Origin: Pseudomonadota bacterium
GTDB taxonomy: Bacteria > Pseudomonadota > Gammaproteobacteria > Burkholderiales > Burkholderiaceae_B
Direction: 5' to 3'
NCBI GenBank assembly: GCA_023389155.1
Contig: JAEWEV010000029.1
Span: forward strand, 1 to 19,505
DNA: 19,505 nt
Part shown: positions 1-5,956 of the stretch, one piece after another
Layout: every line of letters begins with the position of its first letter
Numbering within the stretch: position 1 is the stretch's first letter
Translations under genes and position numbers: made by a program
Notes under the pieces: model-generated
Seen by the model: only the letters and a program-made list of their open reading frames with translations
Database searches by the model: none
What the model was told of the DNA's origin: nothing

Positions 1-545
1 CATTGGCATTCGCCGTTGTTGCAGCCGCAACGTCAGGTGTAGCATCAGCGCAAACCGTCGATAACTGGGTTAATCCATACGGTCTGGTCTGGATGAACGG
101 CACGAATGAACACTGCTGGCGCGACAATTTCTGGACACCTGCAACCGCAGCTCAGGGTTGTGGCGCTCCAGTTGCTCAAGCTGAAGTCGTTGCCAACAAA
201 GTAACCTTCAACGCCGATACATTCTTCGACTTCGATAAAGCAACCCTGAAACCAGAAGGCCGTAACATTCTGGATCAAGTTGCCCAGCAAGTTACTCAGC
301 TGAACCTGGAATCTCTGATCGCTACTGGTCACACCGATTCCATCGGTACCAACACCTATAACCAGAAACTGTCTGAGCGTCGTGCTGCTTCAGTCAAGAA
401 CTACCTGATCTCCCGTGGTGTTCCTGCTGACCAGATCATCGCTTCCGGCCGTGGTGAAACACAACCCGTTGCATCAAACTCCACTCGCGAAGGCCGTGCT
501 AAAAACCGTCGTGTAGAGATCGAAATCGTAGGTACACGCCGCTAA
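1..545 (+). CDS. ompA: OmpA-family outer membrane protein, 5' end missing
   Basis: This is the C-terminal part of an outer-membrane protein that anchors the envelope to peptidoglycan. The reading frame is open to the left edge, so the true start lies upstream; the TTG at 3-5 is just an internal Leu codon. What remains begins inside a signal peptide that ends with an Ala-x-Ala site (GVASA, then QT). A short linker with WVNPYG and CWRDNFWTP follows, which I recall from Bordetella-type OmpA, and then a complete OmpA C-terminal domain. That domain shows FDFDKATLKPEG, GHTDSIG, the LSERRAASVKNYL helix and NSTREGRAKNRRVEI, whose Asp and Arg residues bind diaminopimelate in this family. It lacks an eight-strand OmpA barrel, as usual for this short betaproteobacterial form. 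It is followed by its own terminator. The family is certain; only the name of the short form is a convention. Confidence 0.9.
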   Translation, partial: LAFAVVAAATSGVASAQTVDNWVNPYGLVWMNGTNEHCWRDNFWTPATAAQGCGAPVAQAEVVANKVTFNADTFFDFDKATLKPEGRNILDQVAQQVTQLNLESLIATGHTDSIGTNTYNQKLSERRAASVKNYLISRGVPADQIIASGRGETQPVASNSTREGRAKNRRVEIEIVGTRR

Positions 546-581
546 TCTAGCGTCTCCTGCCAAACAGCTCCTAGTAGCAGT

Positions 582-610
582 AAAAAGGGCTCCTTTCAGG
601 AGCCTTTTTT
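582..610 (+). terminator. Rho-independent terminator of ompA
   Basis: A GGCTCC/GGAGCC stem (588-593 with 599-604) encloses a 5-base loop. It is preceded by five A and followed by six T, 37 bases after the ompA stop codon. The flanking A run would also let it work weakly on the minus strand. Confidence 0.9.
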
Positions 611-715
611 ACGCGCGCACGTCAATCTCTACCCCACTCTGGCGACGACAGCTTCTATTGGTACCGTACCTGGCCAGTCAAGTAAAATCGGCAGTCGTGT
701 AAAATCGGGCTATCA

Positions 716-721
716 TATACT
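716..721 (+). promoter_or_regulatory. possible -10 box of the ubiG operon promoter
   Basis: TATACT lies 43 bases before the ubiG start codon. No good -35 hexamer is present at 16-18 bases upstream. The segment just upstream carries GTAAAATCGG twice (682-691 and 699-708), which could be a binding site or chance. The operon must start somewhere between the ompA terminator and 765, so a promoter here is expected, but the exact site is inferred. Confidence 0.35.
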
Positions 722-764
722 GTCACATCCATTTTTACACCCTCCCGACTTCCCAATTTTGCAT

Positions 765-1490
765 ATGTCCCAGATCAGCGCACCCTCGTCCCTGCTCGTC
801 AACGCCAGTCAGTCAGAACTGGATAAATTCGGTGATCTTGCCGCAAAATGGTGGGATCCGACCAGCGAATTCAAACCTCTGCATGCTATCAATCCGCTAA
901 GACTGGAATGGATTACTTCACTCGCGGGCGGCCTTAGCGGCAAATCGATCATTGATGTGGGTTGCGGCGGTGGCATTCTTGCTGAAAGTATGGCTGCAGC
1001 GGGCGCAACGGTGACAGGTATCGATCTTGCGCAAAAATCGCTGAATGTCGCGCGTCTGCACGGACTGGAAAGCGGTGTACAGGTAGAGTACAGAAATATC
1101 AGCGCGGAAGAGATTGCAGAAGAACGCCCTGCCAAATACGATATTGTCACCTGCATGGAAATGCTCGAACACGTTCCCGATCCAGGATCCATCGTAAGGG
1201 CCTGCTCGACGCTGGTCAAACCTGGCGGTCTGGTCTTCTTCTCGACCCTGAACCGTAACATGAAATCATTTCTCTTTGCGATCGTTGGCGCGGAATATAT
1301 CCTCAACCTGTTGCCGCGCAATACCCACTCACACAGCAGCTTTATCCGCCCAAGCGAGCTTGCGGCCAGCGCGCGCGCGGCAGGACTTGAACCCATGGCC
1401 ATGAAGGGCATGCAATACAATCCTATCACCGATGTGTATTCTCTGAATAATGACACCTCGGTGAACTACCTGATGGCGACCTGCAAATGA
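765..1490 (+). CDS. ubiG: ubiquinone biosynthesis O-methyltransferase UbiG
   Basis: UbiG carries out both S-adenosylmethionine-dependent O-methylations of ubiquinone synthesis, acting in the cytoplasm at the inner membrane. The 241-residue protein has the family's usual length and its N-terminal signature (DKFGDLAAKWWDP, then PLHAINPLRLEWI). The SAM-binding motif IIDVGCGGG is at residues 62-70, followed by GIDLAQKSL, the acidic end of strand 2, and CMEMLEHVPDP. I chose the ATG at 765 because it begins the conserved N-terminus; an in-frame TTG at 759 adds only two residues. No clear Shine-Dalgarno precedes it. The stop overlaps the gph start by 4 bases (ATGA), so the two are translationally coupled. 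It is the first gene of a three-gene operon. Confidence 0.96.
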   Translation: MSQISAPSSLLVNASQSELDKFGDLAAKWWDPTSEFKPLHAINPLRLEWITSLAGGLSGKSIIDVGCGGGILAESMAAAGATVTGIDLAQKSLNVARLHGLESGVQVEYRNISAEEIAEERPAKYDIVTCMEMLEHVPDPGSIVRACSTLVKPGGLVFFSTLNRNMKSFLFAIVGAEYILNLLPRNTHSHSSFIRPSELAASARAAGLEPMAMKGMQYNPITDVYSLNNDTSVNYLMATCK

Positions 1491-2170
1491 TCAATACGAT
1501 CCTTTTTGATTTCGATGGCACTGTCGCAGACAGCGCACCCGATCTTGCACATGCGGCAAATATGCAACGTGAGCTTCGGAATTTGCCTCCTCTGCCATAC
1601 GAAAAGCTGCGCTGCGTTGCCTCACAGGGAGCGCGCGGATTACTGCGCGTTGCGCTGGATCTGACGCCCGACGATAAGGATTTCGAACCCACCAGACAGC
1701 AATTTCTGGAAGACTATCGTGCCTGCATGACCCGTAATACCACCCTTTTCCCAGGCATCGGCGAACTGCTGGAGCAAATTGAGGCCGCGGGACTGCGCTG
1801 GGGTATTGTCACCAACAAGGCTGAGGCGCTCTCATTTCCCATGTTTGATTATCTGCGCCTGACAGAGCGCAGCGTGGCCAATGTCTGTGGAGACACGACG
1901 GCCTTCTCCAAGCCACACCCGGGGCCCCTGTTGCACGCGGCTTCGCTGGCGGGAACGGCGCCTGATGCATGCATATACGTGGGTGATGATGAGCGTGATA
2001 TTATCGCCGGCAAGGCAGCTGGTATGCCCACCATTGCCGCCGCATACGGATACTGTAACAACGCTGAAGAAGTCGAAACCTGGAATGCCGATCAAATCGC
2101 TCACCGGCCGGAAGACATCTGGGATGCCGTCATAAAAATCAAAGAAAAGGTGGAAATAGGAAAATCATGA
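1487..2170 (+). CDS. gph: phosphoglycolate phosphatase, HAD superfamily
   Basis: This enzyme removes phosphate from 2-phosphoglycolate, a toxic by-product of DNA repair and oxygenase chemistry. All HAD motifs are visible in the 227 residues: the nucleophile motif FDFDGTVADSAPD with Asp8 and Asp10, motif II in IVTNK, the motif III Lys in FSKPHPGPLL, and the motif IV acidic pair in YVGDDERDI. The SAPDL and KPHPGPLL segments favour Gph over other HAD phosphatases such as nucleotidases, but substrate is assigned by family and context rather than proven. It overlaps ubiG by 4 bases at its start and the lipoprotein gene by 4 bases at its end (ATGA both times), so the three are one operon. Confidence 0.92.
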   Translation: MINTILFDFDGTVADSAPDLAHAANMQRELRNLPPLPYEKLRCVASQGARGLLRVALDLTPDDKDFEPTRQQFLEDYRACMTRNTTLFPGIGELLEQIEAAGLRWGIVTNKAEALSFPMFDYLRLTERSVANVCGDTTAFSKPHPGPLLHAASLAGTAPDACIYVGDDERDIIAGKAAGMPTIAAAYGYCNNAEEVETWNADQIAHRPEDIWDAVIKIKEKVEIGKS

Positions 2171-2748
2171 AGATACTTACGTATTTACAGATAGGCGTAG
2201 CGGCATTGCTGCTGTCTGCTTGTGCACCAATGAATAACCAGGCGGATCCCGGGGGCGGAATCGCGGTTGACACCAGCGGCTTGCCGATTACGCAGCGCTC
2301 AGTAACCACTCCTGCCAACTGGGCGGAGCTCATGAAAGAGATCCGCGCATCCGACACGCAAAATCTGGGCGTCCAGGTAAATCGCGTCCGTGACGGCAGT
2401 GTGAGGGTCATTCTGCCCGGTGGTACCGCCTTCCGCGGTGGCAGTGCCCGATTGAACAATAAAATGAAGCCGGTACTGAACACGGTGGCGGCAGCCTTCT
2501 CTCGCTCACCCTATTTACGTATCAAAGTTGTGGGGCATTCGGATTCCCAGGGTGATCCGGTCACTAACCAGACGCTGTCCATCACGCGCGCGACGGCTGT
2601 GGTCAATTATCTGATTCAGCGTGAAGTGAAAAGTGTTCTGATTGAGCTTGAAGGCCGAGGCTCCATTGATCCGCTAATGAGCAATTCGACGGCCCAGGGT
2701 CGCGCCGCCAACCGGCGGATTGAGCTGTATCTGTACGAAATTCGCTAG
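2167..2748 (+). CDS. OmpA-domain (Pal-like) lipoprotein
   Basis: This is a 193-residue lipoprotein probably tethered to a membrane and bound to peptidoglycan. The first 19 residues form a lipoprotein signal peptide with a lipobox LSAC and Cys19 as the lipidated residue. After a linker of roughly 60 residues, an OmpA C-terminal domain fills about residues 85-193. It shows VVGHSDSQGDP, the helix SITRATAVVNYL, and GRGSIDPLMSNSTAQGRAANRRIEL. An Asp and an Arg sit in the usual peptidoglycan-binding places. The residue after Cys is Ala, not Asp, which by the Lol rule points to the outer membrane. The start ATG overlaps the gph stop, with GGAA just upstream. It resembles Pal and YiaD-type proteins, but the tol-pal genes are absent, so I do not call it pal. 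The domain assignment is firm and the precise role unknown. Confidence 0.88.
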   Translation: MKILTYLQIGVAALLLSACAPMNNQADPGGGIAVDTSGLPITQRSVTTPANWAELMKEIRASDTQNLGVQVNRVRDGSVRVILPGGTAFRGGSARLNNKMKPVLNTVAAAFSRSPYLRIKVVGHSDSQGDPVTNQTLSITRATAVVNYLIQREVKSVLIELEGRGSIDPLMSNSTAQGRAANRRIELYLYEIR

Positions 2749-2928
2749 CAGCGCCTTTGGGCATGGCGGACAAAGCAAGTTCGGCAGCTCACAGACCGCA
2801 AATGCAGATATCCGCCGATAAGGCATTGATGCAGATTATTGCTCGAAATAATATTATGTGCGTTCAAATTTTAAGGTCAGGCAAACATCCCGGACGTCGA
2901 GTCCACGCAGCACCATTGCCAGACAAAG

Positions 2929-2955
2929 AAAAAGGGAGCCGAAGCTCCCTTTTTT
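2929..2955. terminator. bidirectional terminator between the lipoprotein operon and ssrA
   Basis: GGGAGC (2934-2939) pairs with GCTCCC (2944-2949) across a 4-base loop, with five A on one side and six T on the other. Read on the minus strand the loop is UUCG, a very stable tetraloop, placed directly after the tmRNA coding piece. Read on the plus strand it ends transcription from the ubiG operon about 180 bases after its last stop codon. Confidence 0.9.
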
Positions 2956-3116
2956 ATCCGTTCTGTTGCCAAGTGGATAAAGCTCCTAGCGAGCCAATAT
3001 TAGGCTGCTAATGCGTAACTTTCGTCATTTGCATTTAAAGGTTTTGCTTGATTTACGGTCATCGCCTACCGGCTGCCGATCTTCCTATCTTTTCCTGTCG
3101 AAACCATGGCGTCCCC
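2956..3116 (-). other. tmRNA coding piece
   Basis: It starts with GGGGACG, has the D-loop-like GGTTTCGAC, a region able to form the pseudoknot PK1, then the tag frame. After the tag stop, TTTATCC (2981-2975) and GGATAAA (2959-2953) form a 7-bp hairpin just before the terminator. The 3' end is therefore near 2955 but cannot be fixed from sequence alone. Confidence 0.85.
3000..3032 (-). other. tmRNA tag reading frame, ANDESYALAA
   Basis: From the resume codon GCA at 3032-3030 the minus strand reads GCA AAT GAC GAA AGT, then TAC GCA TTA GCA GCC and stop TAA at 3002-3000. The peptide ANDESYALAA has the family pattern AND-E…ALAA, whose C-terminal Ala-Leu-Ala-Ala is recognised by ClpXP and related proteases. 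Confidence 0.95.
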
Positions 3117-3174
3117 ATCAACAGCATACTCGCATCTAAAACCCGGGCTGTATCAAATACCCTAAATACGCTGT
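3117..3174 (-). other. tmRNA intervening segment removed from the precursor
   Basis: These 58 bases lie between the acceptor CCA and the first G of the coding piece and should be cut out during maturation. The ends pair with each other: ACAGCGTA (3174-3167) with TATGCTGT (3128-3121), eight pairs including one G·U. This makes a hairpin extending the acceptor stem, as expected for a permuted precursor processed by tRNA end-maturation enzymes. Confidence 0.85.
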
Positions 3175-3239
3175 TGGTGGAGACGGCGGGAGTCGAACCC
3201 GCGTCCAGAAAACATTCAGTCAACCAGATATACAGCTTA
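3175..3239 (-). other. tmRNA acceptor piece
   Basis: This part becomes the tRNA-like 3' half. Its 3' end is an encoded CCA (3177-3175) preceded by discriminator A at 3178. The T stem is GCGGG/CCCGC (3202-3198 with 3190-3186) around the loop TTCGACT. A run TTTTCT just before the T arm can pair with AGGAAA in the coding piece, a plausible helix P2 holding the two pieces together. The 5' end is estimated from the promoter. Confidence 0.85.
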
Positions 3240-3245
3240 GATTAG

Positions 3246-3275
3246 ATAATACCACATAAACCGGCCAATTGACAA
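3246..3275 (-). promoter_or_regulatory. ssrA promoter
   Basis: On the minus strand TTGTCA (3275-3270) is followed after 18 bases by TATTAT (3251-3246). Both are close to the sigma-70 consensus. Transcription would start near 3240, just before the acceptor piece. Confidence 0.7.
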
Positions 3276-3313
3276 TGCGGGGCAGCTCGTAAAACCCATT
3301 GTATTTCAACGGG

Positions 3314-3865
3314 TTACTTGTCGTCGTCTGCCAATAGGCGCTGCCAGCCAGCGGCCCCCAGCTCGCGCACGACCCGGATATTACGCTCAAATATCACGCC
3401 AGGATCCGGATACTGCGCCGCTGCCTTATCCAGGCTGTCTTCACGCAACAAATGCAGTATCGGATAGGGCGCACGATTGGTGTAGTTACTGATGTCGTTC
3501 GCTTCTGTATCGGCGAACTGATACAGGGGGTGAAAGCTCGCAATCTGAATCTCACCGATCAACTCCATGCTATCGAGCACGGCATCGGCAATGTCCAGAT
3601 AATCGTTGAATGCTGGAAACGAATCGAACATACAGGGTACGACCAGCAGCGTTGTGTCAATCTGCTCTTGCGACGTATCGACCAGCATTTGCAGCTCGTT
3701 CTGCAGTGCTGCCGTGATTGTCTGTATGTCCTGCGCATCACTGATGGCGATTCGCACCTGTTCCTTCATATAGACGCTTTTGGCAAAGGGACAAAGATTG
3801 AGGCCGATAACGGCTTTTTCGAGCCACTGGCGCACACGGGCTTCTACGAGACTGGTGTCATTCAT
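3314..3865 (-). CDS. DUF1415 family protein
   Basis: This is a 183-residue protein of unknown function. I recognise the family from its opening, EARVRQWLEKAVIGLNLCPFAK with the conserved LNLCPFA segment, from LLVVPCMFDSFPAFNDYLD, and from the later IQIASFHPLYQFADT and NYTNRAPYPILHLLRE. No signal peptide or membrane segment is seen, so it is probably cytoplasmic. I chose the ATG at 3865; a TTG at 3919 would add 18 residues that do not look like family sequence. The gene stops 74 bases before the putative ssrA start and points the same way, so the ssrA promoter lies in the short gap after it. The next gene on the right is divergent, about 160 bases away. Confidence 0.85.
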   Translation of the reverse strand: MNDTSLVEARVRQWLEKAVIGLNLCPFAKSVYMKEQVRIAISDAQDIQTITAALQNELQMLVDTSQEQIDTTLLVVPCMFDSFPAFNDYLDIADAVLDSMELIGEIQIASFHPLYQFADTEANDISNYTNRAPYPILHLLREDSLDKAAAQYPDPGVIFERNIRVVRELGAAGWQRLLADDDK

Positions 3866-3971
3866 GATGAAGTGCTGAATATCGGTGAGGAAACGCAAGA
3901 CCCGGGGCGCAACAGCCAACGCAGCATTTCTGCTGTCGTGATGCTTACCACCGCGAGCCCCTCGTAACTTG

Positions 3972-3978
3972 TTAGAAT
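3972..3978 (+). promoter_or_regulatory. possible -10 box TTAGAAT before the unknown gene
   Basis: TTAGAAT sits 49 bases before the ATG at 4028 and overlaps the in-frame ATG at 3977. The same hexamer TAGAAT occurs in other promoter positions in this window (12555, 12633 and 16175). No convincing -35 is seen. If it is a promoter, translation must start at 4028 rather than 3977. Confidence 0.4.
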
Positions 3979-4027
3979 GGCGAGTTCACTTGGCAATTTT
4001 CCGGGCTTGTCATCAGGCCCCCTACTC

Positions 4028-4894
4028 ATGACAGATACTAGCACAAACGCCCTTTTTATTATTGCCAGCGCCAGCAATGCGCCTTACGGACGAAATACGC
4101 TGGGCCATAGCCCTTCGGGCACGGCCGCAGCCTCCCAGCCCGCCACCGCAGATGGCAAGACCGATGTTAACAGTCATCAATACAGCCAAAGTGCTGATAC
4201 GTCTGATACTCCGGGATTACCGAAAAACATTGCCGGCGCAAGCATGCCCAGCGAGACTGCCAATGGCTTTGCGGATCTGATGGCCACCGTGGCCAGCATC
4301 AATCAGCACGCCCCGGGCTGCCGCATCGCTGTTGTCCAGTACTCTGCCTACCCGCTCACTCAGTCCCAGCACGAGACGCTGATTCAGCATGTAGATTATC
4401 TGATGGATTACTCCGGAAATGAGCAGATACAGGCGTTTGACCGCAAGCTGGCAAGCAGCGAGGCCATCGCTGCATTCAGCGAATTGACCAGTCTCATGTG
4501 GTTCCTTCAGCTGGGACAACATCATAAGCTTTACGAGCCGTTCAAAAGAGTCTTCAAATTGTCACCAGGGACACAGCTTACCGCTGCAATCAAAGACAGT
4601 GCCCATTATGCACAGAACGCGCAGGGGCGCTATGTTTTTCCCAATGCTGTGCTGGCGCATACCGCGTCGGGTACGATGGCACTGCAATTTTCCAATACGT
4701 TCTATAGCATGGATCCGATGCTGATCCCCTCATTTACTGGTACGCTTGAAGTCATGCTGCGAACCATGCAAGACGTACACGCTCAGGGTCAGTCGGTTTC
4801 TATTGAATGTCTGCTGTACAAACTGATCGATGCGGGAAAAATCTTCTACGATCTGAAACCTGCCATTTCCCGAGCTCCGATATCACAAGCCTGA
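4028..4894 (+). CDS. uncharacterised protein, faintly glycosyltransferase-like
   Basis: I do not recognise this 288-residue protein with confidence. It opens with a hydrophobic strand ALFIIASASN, then has a Ser/Thr/Ala/Pro-rich, low-complexity stretch at about residues 18-78 that looks like a loop or insertion. Next come ATVASINQHAPGCRIAVVQYS, HVDYLMDYS, FKRVFKLSPGTQL, and near the end VSIECLLYKL. This series (a 'LF..TSA' strand, a repeated-request helix, a 'D.S' turn, 'RVFKLSG'-like and 'IEHLLY'-like motifs) reminds me of a loosely defined glycosyltransferase-type family in phages and surface-polysaccharide loci. That is recollection, not proof. There is no signal peptide or membrane span. 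The ATG at 4028 is preferred over 3977, which overlaps a possible -10 box. The gene ends 15 bases from the convergent rfbD. Confidence 0.6.
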   Translation: MTDTSTNALFIIASASNAPYGRNTLGHSPSGTAAASQPATADGKTDVNSHQYSQSADTSDTPGLPKNIAGASMPSETANGFADLMATVASINQHAPGCRIAVVQYSAYPLTQSQHETLIQHVDYLMDYSGNEQIQAFDRKLASSEAIAAFSELTSLMWFLQLGQHHKLYEPFKRVFKLSPGTQLTAAIKDSAHYAQNAQGRYVFPNAVLAHTASGTMALQFSNTFYSMDPMLIPSFTGTLEVMLRTMQDVHAQGQSVSIECLLYKLIDAGKIFYDLKPAISRAPISQA

Positions 4895-4909
4895 TTATCG
4901 AAAAAAACG

Positions 4910-5860
4910 TCATTTACGCAGGCGGTGGCACAGCAGATCCACCGCCGCGTTGACATCTTCCTGCCAGGCTGGCAATGACAATTGAAATACCTCGGTAATT
5001 TTACGGGTGCATAAGCGGCTATTCATTGGTCGCACGGCAAGACTTCCATAGTCCTTCGATCTGATTGGGCTCACACGCTCAAGTGCCAGCTCAAGTCCGT
5101 TGCACTTCATACGTGCAAAAATATGACAAGCGTAATCGAACCAATTTGTTTCTCCTGCTGCGGCCAGGTGATACAGACCACCGTAACGACCAGGTTCCCG
5201 ACATTCCTGAAGAATGGCTCGCACCGTGACATTTGCAATCAGCCGCGCATGAGTCGGAGCGCCGTACTGGTCATCCACTACAGATAGCGTTTTACGCTGC
5301 ATGGCCAGCTGCATCATGTGCTGCAAAAAGCCGTCGCCCTCGCATCCGTATATCCAGCTGCTCCGGAAAATCAGATGTCGGCAACCACTGCGCATGATCG
5401 CCTCTTCGCCAGCCAGCTTGCTCCTGCCATACACATTACAGGGGCAGGCAATATCTGTCTCGCGCCATGGCCGGCTGCCGGATCCGTCAAAAACGTAATC
5501 GGTGGAGTAATGTACCAGCAAGGCGCCACACTCGGCTGCTGCCCGTGCCAGCGCGGCGGGTGCTTCGGCATTGATCAAGGTTGCGGCTGCTTCATTGGCT
5601 TCCGCTTCATCCACAGCCGTATAGGCTGCGGCATTCACAATTATGTCAGGCGCGTCTGCCAGGGTTCGCTCGTACAGACGCAACGGGTCCCGAAAATCTG
5701 CTTTCCAGAAATCGTTCCTGTTGTCAGCAGGCCTGGCATCAGCGATCGCTCCGGCCTGCGCTTCGCGCCAGCTCGGTGCAATTACATGCCCCAGCGAGGC
5801 CAGCGTCGGAAGCAGGACGCTGCCCACCTGGCCTGTCTTTCCAAAAAGCATTATTTTCAT
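4910..5860 (-). CDS. rfbD: dTDP-4-dehydrorhamnose reductase
   Basis: RfbD (RmlD) makes the last step of dTDP-L-rhamnose synthesis, reducing dTDP-4-dehydrorhamnose with NAD(P)H. The 316-residue protein has the nucleotide-binding GKTGQVG at residues 7-13, VNAAAYTAVDEAE, the substrate-site STDYVFDG, and the catalytic YGRSK with Tyr144 and Lys148. The segment FRSSWIYG and the C-terminal RPMNSRL match the family. Its length is slightly above the usual 290-300 residues. The start at 5860 directly begins the dinucleotide fold; the Shine-Dalgarno is weak. The other rhamnose genes (rfbA, rfbB, rfbC) are not in this window, so it stands alone. It lies 96 bases downstream of the RND pump gene on the same strand and could be read from that transcript. 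A related short-chain reductase with another sugar substrate cannot be excluded. Confidence 0.88.
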   Translation of the reverse strand: MKIMLFGKTGQVGSVLLPTLASLGHVIAPSWREAQAGAIADARPADNRNDFWKADFRDPLRLYERTLADAPDIIVNAAAYTAVDEAEANEAAATLINAEAPAALARAAAECGALLVHYSTDYVFDGSGSRPWRETDIACPCNVYGRSKLAGEEAIMRSGCRHLIFRSSWIYGCEGDGFLQHMMQLAMQRKTLSVVDDQYGAPTHARLIANVTVRAILQECREPGRYGGLYHLAAAGETNWFDYACHIFARMKCNGLELALERVSPIRSKDYGSLAVRPMNSRLCTRKITEVFQLSLPAWQEDVNAAVDLLCHRLRK

Positions 5861-5956
5861 GACATCAGTTGCATCGTATGCAGCTTCATGACCGGTTCTT
5901 TACTTGCGAACCCGGGCATGTCACGCCGGACAGGACAATTGCAATGCCAGGATCGC

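Larger units (their letters stand above)
2956..3240 (-). ncRNA. ssrA: circularly permuted (two-piece) tmRNA
   Basis: tmRNA rescues stalled ribosomes and tags the unfinished protein for degradation. Here the halves are in swapped order. Read on the minus strand, the 3' half comes first: GGACGCGGGTTCGACTCCCG contains the T arm and is followed by the acceptor strand CGTCTCC and ACCA, ending at 3175. After a 58-base spacer comes the 5' half, GGGGACG at 3116-3110, then the conserved GGTTTCGAC and later the tag frame. GGGGACG and CGTCTCC form a 7-bp acceptor stem with G·U at the third pair, the identity signal for alanyl-tRNA synthetase. The ends of the gene are estimates: the 5' end from the promoter, the 3' end from the terminator. 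Two-piece tmRNA is known in alphaproteobacteria, some cyanobacteria and betaproteobacteria. A conventional continuous tmRNA is excluded because CCA lies upstream of the 5' half. Confidence 0.95.

Noticed and set aside
1..545. TTG at 3 as the start of ompA
   Set aside because: The frame is open to the edge and already within a signal peptide, so the true start lies outside the window.
3048..3245. 65-residue open frame on the plus strand (contains VETAGVEPASRK)
   Set aside because: It is antisense to the tmRNA; such 'GVEP' peptides are a familiar artefact of reading T-arm sequence backwards.
3452..3967. 171-codon plus-strand frame
   Set aside because: Antisense to the DUF1415 gene, which has clear family motifs; no motifs are seen in this frame.
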